A stretch of 39,512 bases of DNA from Spirochaetota bacterium. GTDB taxonomy: Bacteria; Spirochaetota; UBA4802; UB4802. Below the pieces are notes generated by a model. The model did not search any database and had not been told where the DNA came from. It saw only the letters and a program-made list of their open reading frames with translations. Within the stretch, counting starts at the first letter, position 1. Every line of letters starts with the position of its first letter. The stretch spans positions 1 through 39,512 of the forward strand of contig JBFLZD010000035.1 in assembly GCA_040756435.1 (NCBI GenBank), in the 5' to 3' direction. Of the stretch, positions 19,101 through 26,527 are shown in pieces. The position numbers and the translations under genes are program-made.

Positions 19101-21138
19101 CAACATCCTTTATATCGGTAGTATCGCCACCTTTCACAATAATAGTATACAGTTGATCATATTTTAAATTGCTATTTGGCGTTATATTGGCTCTTTTTGC
19201 AATGGCGTCATAATTTATCATTGTCAAAATAAGTATGCCATTAGCATCACCTTCTTTTAGCTGTATGGTAGCAGTACCTGCACCGCTCACTGGCTCATTG
19301 AAATCTATCCTCATACTGGCCGAAACCGGAATATTCTGCTGTTGTAGGTTAAAATCTGGATATGAGCTAATGATATACGGAGGTGTCGTATCGGGTTGTG
19401 AGCTGGTTATGAATTGCCATTCGGTAAGATTGAGGGTATTATTGTTTAAATCTTTTATATCGCTTGTTAAAATTACTTTATACGTTGTTTCAAATAACAA
19501 CGCAGTTGATGGTGTAAATGTTGCTGTTTTTAGTGCATCGTTATAGGTAACAGTACCTGAAATATACGAATTATTCTCTGCATTTTGTAATGAAAATGAC
19601 AGCTCATTTACTCCTGTTACCCTTTCGCTAAATGTTACTGTTATAGATATATTTGTGCCCACATTTCCTTCATTAATAGAAGGATATCGATAAGTGACAC
19701 AAGGTTTGGTATTATCAGCAGTTTTAAACTGCCAGCTTGTTTCAGCAAGTGCATTATTGGCATTATCCTTTATTGCGGATGTTAATCGCACTCTATACCA
19801 CACCCCTTCAGATAGTGTTAAACTAGGGGTAAATGTAGCTTCCTGCATTGAAGGATTATATACTACAGTGCCTTGTACCGGTTCGTTGGTATCAACACGT
19901 TCTACGATAAAGCTAGTAGTGCCAACATTGATAACACCTTCACTGAATGTAACAGTAATGGTAGTGTCGGTTGGTATGTTTTCTGCACCATCATCAGGTG
20001 ACTTTGAGCTTATTGATGGTGGTGTAGTATCAGGATCATTTGCTGTTGTAAATTCCCATGATATTGGTGCACCATCCAATGGGTTATGAGCTAAATCCCT
20101 AATGTTATCAGATAATGTTACTCTATACTGGGTATTGCTTTCTAAAGTATTGGGATAACATAGTGCTGTTTTTGTGGTATCATTATAGGTAATAATAGAA
20201 TTTACAGCTTCCCATGTTGCACCAGTCCATTTTTCAAGTTTAAAATTATTTGTGTTGGTAACAGTATAACTTTTTATTGATTCACTAAATGTTACACTGA
20301 TGACAGCATTTGTAGATATGCCTGTTGCACCACTATCAGGGTATTGTGATACTATTGTAGGATTATGGGTATCGTTGGTTTTAAAGCTAAATTGATGTGC
20401 ATCTAAGGTATTTCCTGCATTATCAGTTATAGTATCAGTGCAATATACTGTATACGTAACCCATTCTTCAAGTGGTTGAGCAGGGGTAATTTGCACTTTA
20501 TGGGTATCAGGGTTATAATCAATTGTAGCATCTACCGTTTGCTGTCCTTCTTTTTTTATAAAGACAGTAGCATTGCTTATATTGTTTACTGGTTCGCTGA
20601 AGACAACATAGATTGGAGTTGTTATATCGACGTAATACTGCGCGTTTGGGCTTTTATCAATGATGGTTGGCTTTTCTACATCTGCTTCTATACCTGTTGC
20701 AAATGCCCACGATTCAGGTGATAGGGCAACCCCCGCTTTACTTCGTATATCATTTGTAATAGTTACATAATACACTGTATTATAATCAAGATCTACTAAA
20801 GGGTCTAACGTTACGGTTTTTGATGCATCGTCATACTGGATAGTTGCTGGCACCTTACCAGTGACACCTAATTTTTCTAAATATACGGTATTGGAATTAA
20901 CATTAATAATGCTTTTATTGAATGTAATAATAATGTTAGTATTTATAGGAATGTCGGTAGCACCGCGTTCGGGATAGATACTTATAATAGCAGGAGGCTG
21001 GGTATCAGCATTATTTGCCCCAGAGGAGCACATTACAAAAGGAAATAATACAAGAATGAACAGTAATAATGAAATACCATACTTTTGTTTTATAGTATTG
21101 CTTTGTAATATTCTCTTGTTCAATTGGTTACTTTTCAT
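16177..21138 (-). CDS. Giant SbsA/Big_5-type Ig-repeat lipoprotein
   Basis: 1653 residues from ATG 21138, with GGGAGG (21150-21145) 6 bases before it; the upstream ATG 21177 is not needed. The N-terminus has an unusually long polar stretch, then a hydrophobic core and a likely lipobox F-V-M-C (Cys37). From about residue 44 there are 13 tandem Ig-like domains of roughly 100-115 residues. A typical unit starts D-T-T-P-P, has I-P-x-N-T-x-I-x-V-T-F-S-E-P-V, T-A-T-F-T-P, Y-T-V-T-L, I-K-D, N-x-L and W-x-F-T-T; units 12 and 13 are divergent. The last 180 residues (about 1474-1653, starting F-E-G-F-E-D) look like a jelly-roll/MAM-like beta domain ending I-I-D-N-V-K-L-V-K-Y. It resembles bacterial surface adhesins and S-layer-associated proteins. 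Located 79 bases after the FecR-like gene. Confidence 0.85.
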   Translation of the reverse strand: MKSNQLNKRILQSNTIKQKYGISLLLFILVLFPFVMCSSGANNADTQPPAIISIYPERGATDIPINTNIIITFNKSIINVNSNTVYLEKLGVTGKVPATIQYDDASKTVTLDPLVDLDYNTVYYVTITNDIRSKAGVALSPESWAFATGIEADVEKPTIIDKSPNAQYYVDITTPIYVVFSEPVNNISNATVFIKKEGQQTVDATIDYNPDTHKVQITPAQPLEEWVTYTVYCTDTITDNAGNTLDAHQFSFKTNDTHNPTIVSQYPDSGATGISTNAVISVTFSESIKSYTVTNTNNFKLEKWTGATWEAVNSIITYNDTTKTALCYPNTLESNTQYRVTLSDNIRDLAHNPLDGAPISWEFTTANDPDTTPPSISSKSPDDGAENIPTDTTITVTFSEGVINVGTTSFIVERVDTNEPVQGTVVYNPSMQEATFTPSLTLSEGVWYRVRLTSAIKDNANNALAETSWQFKTADNTKPCVTYRYPSINEGNVGTNISITVTFSERVTGVNELSFSLQNAENNSYISGTVTYNDALKTATFTPSTALLFETTYKVILTSDIKDLNNNTLNLTEWQFITSSQPDTTPPYIISSYPDFNLQQQNIPVSASMRIDFNEPVSGAGTATIQLKEGDANGILILTMINYDAIAKRANITPNSNLKYDQLYTIIVKGGDTTDIKDVAGNKLASDVIWSFRTTPDTTPPSVTFKTPDEGTPDIPGNAVEVRVIFSERVQNVNDNTFKLIRISDSYEVPCSVQYSYDAQNNIASATLIPLSNVTTTGTYKVSLTSGITDISPSQNPLPLTEWTFSITALDEEAPTVILKTPTQGASNWNTKVVQVVFSEDVKGVSGSSFYIKDQYNVTIPAAVTYNQGLQTAELTVLQDLPYETTYTAYLTNAIKDRANNSLVPLSWSFNTPADNIPPQVVSVYPPHGTSSYPVNGQIQATFSEPIQGYNSSSFYLEPAISASIVYDNQNKTLTLLPNGNLQGNTTYTVHITTAITDQAQTPNHMLNEYTWQFTTQPLPDTTPPEVVASSRYPAPGATNVALNTNISVQFSEHVVNATTKIQLKKGTSNLPINITYNSQTFVATLDPIDDLEQNTNYTVMVLDGPTGILDSAGNYLQSSSVNQWSFTTQPDITPPAIIYRYPAPGATNIPLKPVITVTFSEPVINVTNTTFTLTGSGVPTCYVMYDEATRTATLTPGSELQNNATYTVTLSNTIKDRYNNALPLTTWQFTTYSLPQITNIQISTNNGTNYSAITDGASGINRKLTNVRITFNRPMNTQKQWLEIYEGASGSTTPSPLTPDGYSWSADYTQITYTLIGQCKANTQYQFKLYGWGGSFEDPDGNRVSKAAYVSDGILNFTTGADAEQPLVIATTPYNGSSNIGRDIGKIIIRFNEMMNQSRDSRITLNPGITATRQGWIEGGRTVVFTIPQLAANTTYTVTLNSGTNSFQDLASNNAQASGQVICTFTTGSSTGSTNLIFEGFEDYNNPYFTSFKNISTDNADWQRVTNERAGNGTTLSPQQGSYFAKASSFEWNDASYANIVSSGYVDLSTVGSYLLEFTMYHERLYNAADRIEVLLSVDGVNFNPVQAGAFMDIYRYDWSFADNNPVWHTHYVDLSSFSGSGYSTVWIKLRAYSAGERGMNVIIDNVKLVKY

Positions 21139-21217
21139 CTTGTGCCTCCCATAAAGGCATTTAATGTTTATAATCATTTCGTTTTAGCTATATTATTTCA
21201 TAACTCATTAATTGCTA

Positions 21218-22099
21218 CTATTGTTCATCCTCCAAAGGATTATACTGTAACACATGCTGCACCTGATTTTGGGGTATATGCACAATGCCTTTTGGCATAG
21301 TGATTTCTAATTCTTTTCCCTGTGCCTGAACATAACCTTTTATTACTTTTTTATTTTTTAATATAATTTTTTGCAATAATCCCTTGTTGTGTTCAAGTAT
21401 TCTGTATTGTATCATTTCTTCAAAATTAGTATTGCCACGGGTTATAAGATACGGTATATGAGAAGATAAAATATTTACTGCATGAATGTCAGAAGATGTA
21501 TTATTATTTTTAAGTTGTGTAATAAAATGTATACGTTGCAGTTCATTATCTTCTATTGGAGTTAGATCGGTAATATAATAAGATTCATACACTATGACTT
21601 TTTTATTGTTATCAATATGCTTTAATTCATTGTTGCGTGATAAATAGATTGTCCCATCACCGTTTTTTATCCAGAGTTCACCACAGTTGGTAGTTGCAAT
21701 AAAACGAGCCGTACTTATTTTCCCATCATATCGGTAAGCACTGGTTGTACACATCAAAGGCAAAATTTTAGCAGATAGTATATCAAAAATCCCATTATGC
21801 AGGAGTATAGAGAAATAATTATCGTGGAGGCCATCAAATTGTATAGTTGTGTTACTATATACAATACAATACACATCTTCAGATCGTAGTATGCAAAAAG
21901 AAGAGTTGTTGGTAACAAGTTGGGAGTATATTGAAATGTGGTCGCCAGTAAAAACTCTTTGCCCATTTACTAAAACAGTACCTGATGCAGCTTCCACAAT
22001 AAAATTGTCATGAATTTTTGTAGAACATGACACCAAAAACATGCTTATTTGGAAAAACACTGTAGCCATAATCAGGCTATATGGACTTATTTTACTCAT
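21218..22099 (-). CDS. FecR-like domain lipoprotein
   Basis: A 293-residue lipoprotein: MSKISPYSLIMATVFFQ... with lipobox L-V-S-C (Cys25). Residues about 33-110 follow the FecR-domain pattern: A-S-G-T-V-L-V-N-G-Q, then T-G-D-x-I, Q-L-V-T-N-N-S-S-F and T-T-I-Q-F. In classical FecR the domain is periplasmic and signals to an ECF sigma factor; in many diderm lineages stand-alone FecR lipoproteins have no sigma partner, and none is visible here. The C-terminus (about 250-293) has a small beta segment (L-K-N-K-K-V-I-K-G-Y-V) and an acidic end. It is the first gene of the minus-strand envelope operon and may be a sensor or scaffold for the giant lipoproteins. The ribosome-binding site is weak (AGAGGA, 15 bases upstream). 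Confidence 0.75.
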   Translation of the reverse strand: MSKISPYSLIMATVFFQISMFLVSCSTKIHDNFIVEAASGTVLVNGQRVFTGDHISIYSQLVTNNSSFCILRSEDVYCIVYSNTTIQFDGLHDNYFSILLHNGIFDILSAKILPLMCTTSAYRYDGKISTARFIATTNCGELWIKNGDGTIYLSRNNELKHIDNNKKVIVYESYYITDLTPIEDNELQRIHFITQLKNNNTSSDIHAVNILSSHIPYLITRGNTNFEEMIQYRILEHNKGLLQKIILKNKKVIKGYVQAQGKELEITMPKGIVHIPQNQVQHVLQYNPLEDEQ

Positions 22100-22463
22100 A
22101 ATTTAGTCTACTTGTCCTCTTAAAAGAGAGTGTAATATTAATTCAAGGGAATATCTATATTAATGTAAAAATAATTACCTATATTACTTATTAATATTCG
22201 ACTATATTAAGTATTATTTAATTAATAATTTTTCTTGTAATTTTATTTAAAATGTTAACCAGGTGATATTTTCTATTAAACTTTATATACATTTATTTCA
22301 ATAACAAATAAAAAACCGACCAGCATGTTTTTCAAAAAAATATATTGTAATAAAAAAGTCAACATATTTTCATTATTTTTTAGCAAAAATAATGAATAAA
22401 AAAGAGAAACGATTTTCAATGTAGCAAAATAAAAACTTTACTACCTAAAACCAAATTTTTTCC
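22100..22463. other. AT-rich divergent intergenic region
   Basis: This gap separates the minus-strand envelope operon from dinB and must carry the promoter for the operon, but I see no box pair I trust. It contains a perfect AT-rich inverted repeat at 22369-22396, listed separately. No open frame with coding character. Confidence 0.5.
22369..22396. other. Perfect AT-rich stem-loop
   Basis: Arms TTCATTATTTTT (22369-22380) and AAAAATAATGAA (22385-22396) are perfectly complementary around the four-base loop TAGC. It lies between two divergent genes, so no terminator is expected here. It could be a protein-binding site or a structure in a long 5' leader of the minus operon. Confidence 0.55.
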
Positions 22464-22492
22464 TTGACAGATATACTATATAAAAGTATAGT
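22464..22492 (+). promoter_or_regulatory. dinB promoter, consensus-like, predicted leaderless
   Basis: TTGACA (22464-22469), a 17-base spacer and TATAGT (22487-22492) make a near-consensus sigma-70 type promoter. The expected start, 7 bases past the -10, is the A of the ATG itself (22499). There is no ribosome-binding site before this ATG; the preceding bases belong to the promoter palindrome. The message is therefore predicted to be leaderless. Confidence 0.75.
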
Positions 22493-22498
22493 ATATCT
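22469..22498 (+). promoter_or_regulatory. Perfect palindromic operator candidate in the dinB promoter
   Basis: AGATATACTATA (22469-22480) and TATAGTATATCT (22487-22498) are exact reverse complements separated by TAAAAG. The palindrome runs from the last base of the -35 box across the spacer and -10 to the base before the ATG. A dimeric repressor here would block RNA polymerase. As dinB is commonly SOS-controlled, a LexA-type repressor is the obvious candidate, but the sequence is not the E. coli (CTG-N10-CAG) or Bacillus (GAAC-N4-GTTC) box. Confidence 0.65.
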
Positions 22499-23680
22499 AT
22501 GAGTCAGAGAATTATATTCCATGTAGATATGGATGCCTTTTTTACTTCGGTTGAGCAGGTGGATAATCCTTCGCTTAAAGGTAAACCTGTAGTAGTTGGG
22601 GCTAATCCTAAAGAAGGCAGGGGCCGCGGTGTAGTTTCAGCTGCAAGCTATGAGGCACGTAGGTTTGGCATTCATTCAGGTATGCCTATCTCTAAAGCAT
22701 ATAAACTATGCCCGGGGGCTATCTTTTTGCCCCCACGGTTTGACCGCTACGTTGAACTATCGCACACCATTATGAAAATTTTTGAACAGTATTCACCATG
22801 TATTGAGCAGATAAGCATTGATGAAGCATTTTTGGATTGTACGGGGACACTGAAGCTATTTGGAAGCGTGGAAACTATTGCCCATAATATTAAACGTGAT
22901 GTTTTTACACAAACGGGGCTTACCTGTAGCATTGGAATTGCAACAAATAAGTTAGTGGCTAAAATTGCATCGGATTTGCAAAAGCCTGATGGGCTTACCA
23001 TGTGCCCGCCGGGAATGGAAAAAGAATTTTTAGCACCACTGAGCATTTCAAAATTATATGGTGTTGGCACAAAAACACAGAAGTACCTGGAGTCATTGGG
23101 ATTCAAAACCATTGGTGATATTCAGCGTGCTAGTGAAAACTATTTGCAAAGCCTTCTTGGCAAATGGGGTGCAGTGTTACATCAGTTTGCATTAGGTATT
23201 GATAATCGCCCCGTTGAGCCATACTCTCAGGCAAAGTCGGTGAGTGAAGAAACAACCTTTGATGTTGATACTGATGATGAGGATGGTATAGTTTCTACGC
23301 TGACTGAGCTTTGTGATCGTGTAATACGAAGGGTTAGAGCCGCTGAATTTTCTTTCAAAACAGTAACATTAAAAATACGATTGGAAGGTTTTGAAACATA
23401 CACACGCAGTAAAACATTACAGCAGCATGCCCGTGATATGGCAATACTGCAAAAGGAGATTCTGCGGTTATACATTTCATTTGGAAGGGGTAAAAGAAAA
23501 GTACGGCTTTTAGGTGTCAGGGTTTCAAATTTGCTTTGTAACGCTGATGTGCAGATGAACCTTTTTGAGAACCAACAAAAGGTTGAAAAAATTGAGGAAG
23601 TTATTGATAGTATTCATAACAGGGGGCTTACTGTGCTGCGAGCTTCGGTAATAAAGCCACCAAAAAGAGGAAAGGGGTAA
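22499..23680 (+). CDS. dinB: DNA polymerase IV (Y-family)
   Basis: A 393-residue error-prone translesion polymerase. It has the N-terminal H-V-D-M-D-A-F-F (catalytic Asp10), Y-E-A-R-R-F-G-I, the second catalytic motif S-I-D-E-A-F (Asp108, Glu109), then C-S-I-G-I-A-T-N-K and K-P-D-G-L of the palm. A helix-hairpin-helix L-Y-G-V-G-T-K-T follows near residue 188, and then the little-finger domain. Q-M-N-L-F (352-356) fits the QxxLF sliding-clamp binding motif, placed within the last 45 residues as in other Pol IV. The start at 22499 matches the family's usual N-terminus exactly. The downstream gene begins 2 bases after the stop and should be co-expressed. Confidence 0.97.
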   Translation: MSQRIIFHVDMDAFFTSVEQVDNPSLKGKPVVVGANPKEGRGRGVVSAASYEARRFGIHSGMPISKAYKLCPGAIFLPPRFDRYVELSHTIMKIFEQYSPCIEQISIDEAFLDCTGTLKLFGSVETIAHNIKRDVFTQTGLTCSIGIATNKLVAKIASDLQKPDGLTMCPPGMEKEFLAPLSISKLYGVGTKTQKYLESLGFKTIGDIQRASENYLQSLLGKWGAVLHQFALGIDNRPVEPYSQAKSVSEETTFDVDTDDEDGIVSTLTELCDRVIRRVRAAEFSFKTVTLKIRLEGFETYTRSKTLQQHARDMAILQKEILRLYISFGRGKRKVRLLGVRVSNLLCNADVQMNLFENQQKVEKIEEVIDSIHNRGLTVLRASVIKPPKRGKG

Positions 23681-23681
23681 T

Positions 23682-24095
23682 ATGGCTCAACGTTTGTATG
23701 AGTATGTACAAAATATGGTTGCACAGTGGGGTGTGGATAATCCTTTTTTTGGCGATAGTAACCAGGGACAGCTGGTTGAGCAATGGACTACTGATTTAGA
23801 GGGGCTTGAGATATTCTATTCGTATGTACGTAACAGCAGGTGGGTTACTATCACCGTATTGCCTACAAAGACAGGCATACGTCCTGAAAAAGAAGTATAT
23901 CGGTGGAAAGGGTATATAAATGAATACATTGCTGAAACGGCAGTGTGGTGGGCATTTGAACTGTTAACAGAGAGCGAAGCACGGAAATTTATGATACAAC
24001 ATAAACCAAAAGTTGTATTTTCATTTATACGATTAGGCCATCCCTATGAATTGATTGTAAAATTTAACGGGTATTGTTGGGTTGTTGAAGATTGA
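23682..24095 (+). CDS. Hypothetical protein coupled to dinB
   Basis: A 137-residue soluble protein that I do not recognise. It has no signal peptide or transmembrane segment. It is rich in aromatic residues, with Trp/Tyr clusters (W-V-T-I-T-V-L-P, A-V-W-W-A-F-E-L-L) and an alternating beta/helix look; the end is N-G-Y-C-W-V-V-E-D. The start codon lies 2 bases after the dinB stop and the purine-rich end of dinB (GAGGAAAGGGG) supplies its ribosome-binding site, so the two are almost certainly translated from one message. By context it could be an accessory of the DNA-damage response, but nothing in the sequence proves that. Confidence 0.75.
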   Translation: MAQRLYEYVQNMVAQWGVDNPFFGDSNQGQLVEQWTTDLEGLEIFYSYVRNSRWVTITVLPTKTGIRPEKEVYRWKGYINEYIAETAVWWAFELLTESEARKFMIQHKPKVVFSFIRLGHPYELIVKFNGYCWVVED

Positions 24096-24337
24096 TGCAA
24101 TTCTACAATCTCTTCTTTTGATAATCCTGATTGTAGAGCCTTTTTTGCATGAAACCATGCACAGTAGGGGCAACTGTTTACTGCTGTGACAACCAGCATG
24201 ATTTTTTCAATAAAGCTCTTATTAATTTTAGTGTCTATAAATAATCCAATTATTGAAGGAATATGTAAGAGAAGATATGCAATATCTTTACAAAGGAGTG
24301 AAAAATTATACATTCGTTTATCAAAATTATATTTCAT
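24044..24337 (-). pseudogene. 3'-truncated AhpD-like / carboxymuconolactone decarboxylase family gene
   Basis: The frame from ATG 24337 encodes 97 residues with the AhpD core N-S-C-P-Y-C-A-W-F-H (Cys56, Cys59, His63), followed by A-x-x-x-G-L-S-K-E-E-I. In this family the Cys-X-X-Cys and His act in peroxidase-related redox chemistry. Family-like sequence stops at E-I-V-E-L, encoded down to about 24098, where the stop codon of the convergent gene (24093-24095) lies. The last 17 codons are antisense to that gene. Relatives continue with further helices, so the C-terminus is missing. The helical fragment up to the catalytic motif is intact, so a short active protein cannot be excluded. Confidence 0.65.
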
Positions 24338-24430
24338 TGGTACATGTCATTGAAGAAGAGTGATGCTGTAAATGTAGCACATGCAGAATGGATGAAAAAT
24401 TATTTTTTTAAAAGCAATGTAGTATCAAAC

Positions 24431-24522
24431 CATTAATTATTCTTAAATGTGGAAATTTGAACAAAATATAAAATAGTGTACACTATATTCATTATTATAT
24501 TTTTTAAGGAATTATTACTGAT
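24431..24522. repeat. Uninterrupted GTGTACAC-centred palindromic element (about 90 bp)
   Basis: The only complete, uninterrupted copy in the window. The ends are TAATTATTCTTAA and TTAAGGAATTATTA, an imperfect terminal inverted repeat, and the centre is AAATAGTGTACACTAT. It shows what the interrupted copies at 26528-26799 and 35332-35633 looked like before insertion. It carries no open frame, so it is a MITE-like or structural repeat. Confidence 0.8.
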
Positions 24523-24550
24523 AATTTTTTATAAAACCCCAAATAAAAAA

Positions 24551-24891
24551 GGTGTCCCAAAAGACACCTCTTTGCAATGACTTTTGCCTTCCCGTCATTG
24601 CAAGGAACGAAGTGCTGAAGCAATCTCGCCTTTCGCACCATGGGATTGCTTCACTTCGTTCGCAATGACACATCGGCCAATCCCGTCATTGCGAGGAACG
24701 AAGTGACGAAGCAATCTCATAGTTGCGAGCGCCGCAGGCGCGTGGCAATCTCATCTTCTGCATCATTGAGATTGCTTCACTTCGAAATGCTAAGTGCAAG
24801 CACTTCGACATGCTCAGCACAGGCGCTACACTCGCAATGACATTGCACTCACGCCATTGCATGCCCTACCGTTTCTTTTGAGACGACCCCA
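24551..24891 (-). repeat. MITE-like element of GTCATTGCGAGGAACG type, with terminal repeats
   Basis: The left end GGTGTCCCAAAAGACACC (24551-24568, itself a 6-bp stem) and the right end TTTTGAGACGACCCCA are related to the ends of the 35372-35581 copy in the opposite orientation. Between them are several copies of the REP-like unit GTCATTGCGAGGAACGAAG...GCAATCTC and its reverse complement. The right end stops 6 bases from the CoA-transferase stop codon. Open frames in it encode the well-known artefact V-I-A-R-N-E-V-T-K-Q-S and are not genes. Confidence 0.8.
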
Positions 24892-24897
24892 TCTTTA

Positions 24898-26319
24898 TTA
24901 TACAGGAATTTGTTTGTTAGTGCGCGTCCATATCTTCATCTTTTCAGCCTGTTTCACAAGATCATCCTGGAATTTTGGATGAGCAATGCTTATAAGCTTT
25001 TCTGCACGCATCCAGGTTGGGCAGGCAACAAGTTTAACTGCACCAAATTCAGTCACTATGTAGTCAACCATCTGGCGGGGGATAGTTACTGTTGAAGCAA
25101 GGGGAAGCTGAGGGACTATTCGTGACTGAAGCTCGCCTTTGGAATCTGTGTATGTTGATGCCAGACATATAAAGCTTTTGCCGCGTTTTGACCACTGCGA
25201 ACCAAGAACAAAATCCCACATTCCACCGTTGCCACTAACCTGGCCAGAACCTAAGCTTTCAGCATTTACCTGTGAAAACAGGTCAACCTGTATTGCATTA
25301 CATATACTTACCATGTCATCATTCTGTGCAATGATACGTGGGTCATTGGTATAATCAACGGGATACGACGCTAATGCCTGGTTATTGTGCATAAAATCGT
25401 ACATGCGCTGGGAACCTATTGCAAAGGTGTACACGCATTTAAATTTATCAATATTTTTCTTTGCACCATTCATCCTTCCTGATTCTATCATATCAACGTA
25501 TGCGTCCACAAACATTTCGGTGTGACCACCTAAGTTTTTAAGGTCAGACTGGGCAATAAGTTTGCCAACCATGTTGGGCATACCGCCAATGCCTAACTGT
25601 ATGCAGCATCCATCGTACAAAAATTTCATGACATGCTCAGCAATTTTTTTGTCGGTTTCGGTTGGGGGAACATCAGGTGCTGCAAAAAGCATCTGTGTTT
25701 CAGGTGCTTCCACAATAAAATCAACACGTGATATATGAATGGCTTCCTCAGATCCACCCAAACATCGGGGCATGTTTTTATTAACTTCTACCAGCACATA
25801 ATCAGCTGCATCCACCTTGGCTGATGTTTCTGAATTTTGTGGACCAATGTTAAAAAATCCCTGATCATCCATGGGCCCAACCTGTAAAATGGCAATCCAT
25901 TTAACATTTTTACTTTTTTCAGGTCTATTGTAGTAGTATGAACGGTAACCCGGATCAATATGTTCATGCGGATCCTGGTTTAGCAGATAGCGATAGTAGA
26001 ATGGTGCCCTGTGGTACAATATTGGGCAATAGTAAGCAGCTTCAACCTGAGTGTGAAGAAGACGTGTTAGCTTACTCCATTGCCAGTCAATATACGTAAA
26101 GCTTTGAGGATATTTTATAACCTCAGGTACTGGGGGCAAAGTTACTGCTGTATAGATTAAGACGTCCTTTAATTCAGGAGCTCTTCGTGCCAGTGCCTGG
26201 TCAAGGATAACTGGTTTTCCATTGAAAAAACCATAATCCACAACGTCCCCACATTCAACAACTTTTACCGCTTCATCTGGTGTTGTTAACTTGGCTTTGT
26301 ATTCATTCCAGTAATTCAT
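24898..26319 (-). CDS. Acetyl-CoA hydrolase/transferase family protein (CoA-transferase)
   Basis: 473 residues from ATG 26319, preceded by GGAGG (26329-26325); the longer frame from 26373 would begin upstream of the predicted transcription start. It belongs to the family including 4-hydroxybutyrate, butyrate:acetate and succinyl-CoA:acetate CoA-transferases. Visible: L-G-I-G-G-M-P-N near residue 240, G-G-H-T-E-M-F with Glu268 at the place of the catalytic glutamate that forms the CoA thioester, G-S-G-Q-V-S-G-N-G-G-M-W-D-F for CoA binding, and the closing Y-I-V-T-E-F-G and I-A-H-P-K-F-Q. The acyl substrate cannot be told from motifs. Likely cytoplasmic, moving CoA between acetate and another acid; the ADP-forming acetyl-CoA synthetase at 35705 fits the same metabolism. 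Confidence 0.9.
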   Translation of the reverse strand: MNYWNEYKAKLTTPDEAVKVVECGDVVDYGFFNGKPVILDQALARRAPELKDVLIYTAVTLPPVPEVIKYPQSFTYIDWQWSKLTRLLHTQVEAAYYCPILYHRAPFYYRYLLNQDPHEHIDPGYRSYYYNRPEKSKNVKWIAILQVGPMDDQGFFNIGPQNSETSAKVDAADYVLVEVNKNMPRCLGGSEEAIHISRVDFIVEAPETQMLFAAPDVPPTETDKKIAEHVMKFLYDGCCIQLGIGGMPNMVGKLIAQSDLKNLGGHTEMFVDAYVDMIESGRMNGAKKNIDKFKCVYTFAIGSQRMYDFMHNNQALASYPVDYTNDPRIIAQNDDMVSICNAIQVDLFSQVNAESLGSGQVSGNGGMWDFVLGSQWSKRGKSFICLASTYTDSKGELQSRIVPQLPLASTVTIPRQMVDYIVTEFGAVKLVACPTWMRAEKLISIAHPKFQDDLVKQAEKMKIWTRTNKQIPV

Positions 26320-26358
26320 ATGTTTTCCTCCATATAGAAAAATAATCTCATCAAAAAT

Positions 26359-26387
26359 ATTATAATAATACAATCTTATAATGTCAA
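26359..26387 (-). promoter_or_regulatory. Consensus sigma-70 promoter of the CoA-transferase gene
   Basis: On the minus strand TTGACA (26387-26382), exactly 17 bases, then TATAAT (26364-26359): both boxes are perfect. Transcription should begin near 26352, leaving a leader of about 32 bases with GGAGG before ATG 26319. This is the strongest promoter visible in the window and suggests high, little-regulated expression. Confidence 0.85.
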
Positions 26388-26527
26388 TGAAAATATTTAT
26401 TATTATTTATAATTTTTAAGATAGTTAATAATATATATACATAATATATAATATGTAATATTAGAACAAAGCAATTACAGGTATTGAGTGATGATACTCA
26501 ATATTTGTCATATATGATAAGTTTAAT
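26388..26527. other. AT-rich intergenic DNA
   Basis: Upstream of the CoA-transferase promoter, extremely AT-rich with runs of ATAT and no supported gene. It ends at the interrupted repeat that starts at 26528. Confidence 0.5.

Noticed and set aside
21218-22099. Classical FecIR iron-signalling system
   Set aside because: There is no ECF sigma factor or TonB receptor in the window, and the protein is a lipoprotein rather than an inner-membrane anti-sigma factor.
24551-24568. GGTGTCCCAAAAGACACC as an intrinsic terminator
   Set aside because: No following T-tract on either strand, and it is the conserved end of the MITE-like element.
24640-24840. Open frame encoding V-I-A-R-N-E-V-T-K-Q-S type peptide
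   Set aside because: It is the translation of the GTCATTGCGAGGAACG repeat, a common false hypothetical protein; no ribosome-binding site or gene-like neighbourhood. The same holds for 26540-26743 and 35351-35581.
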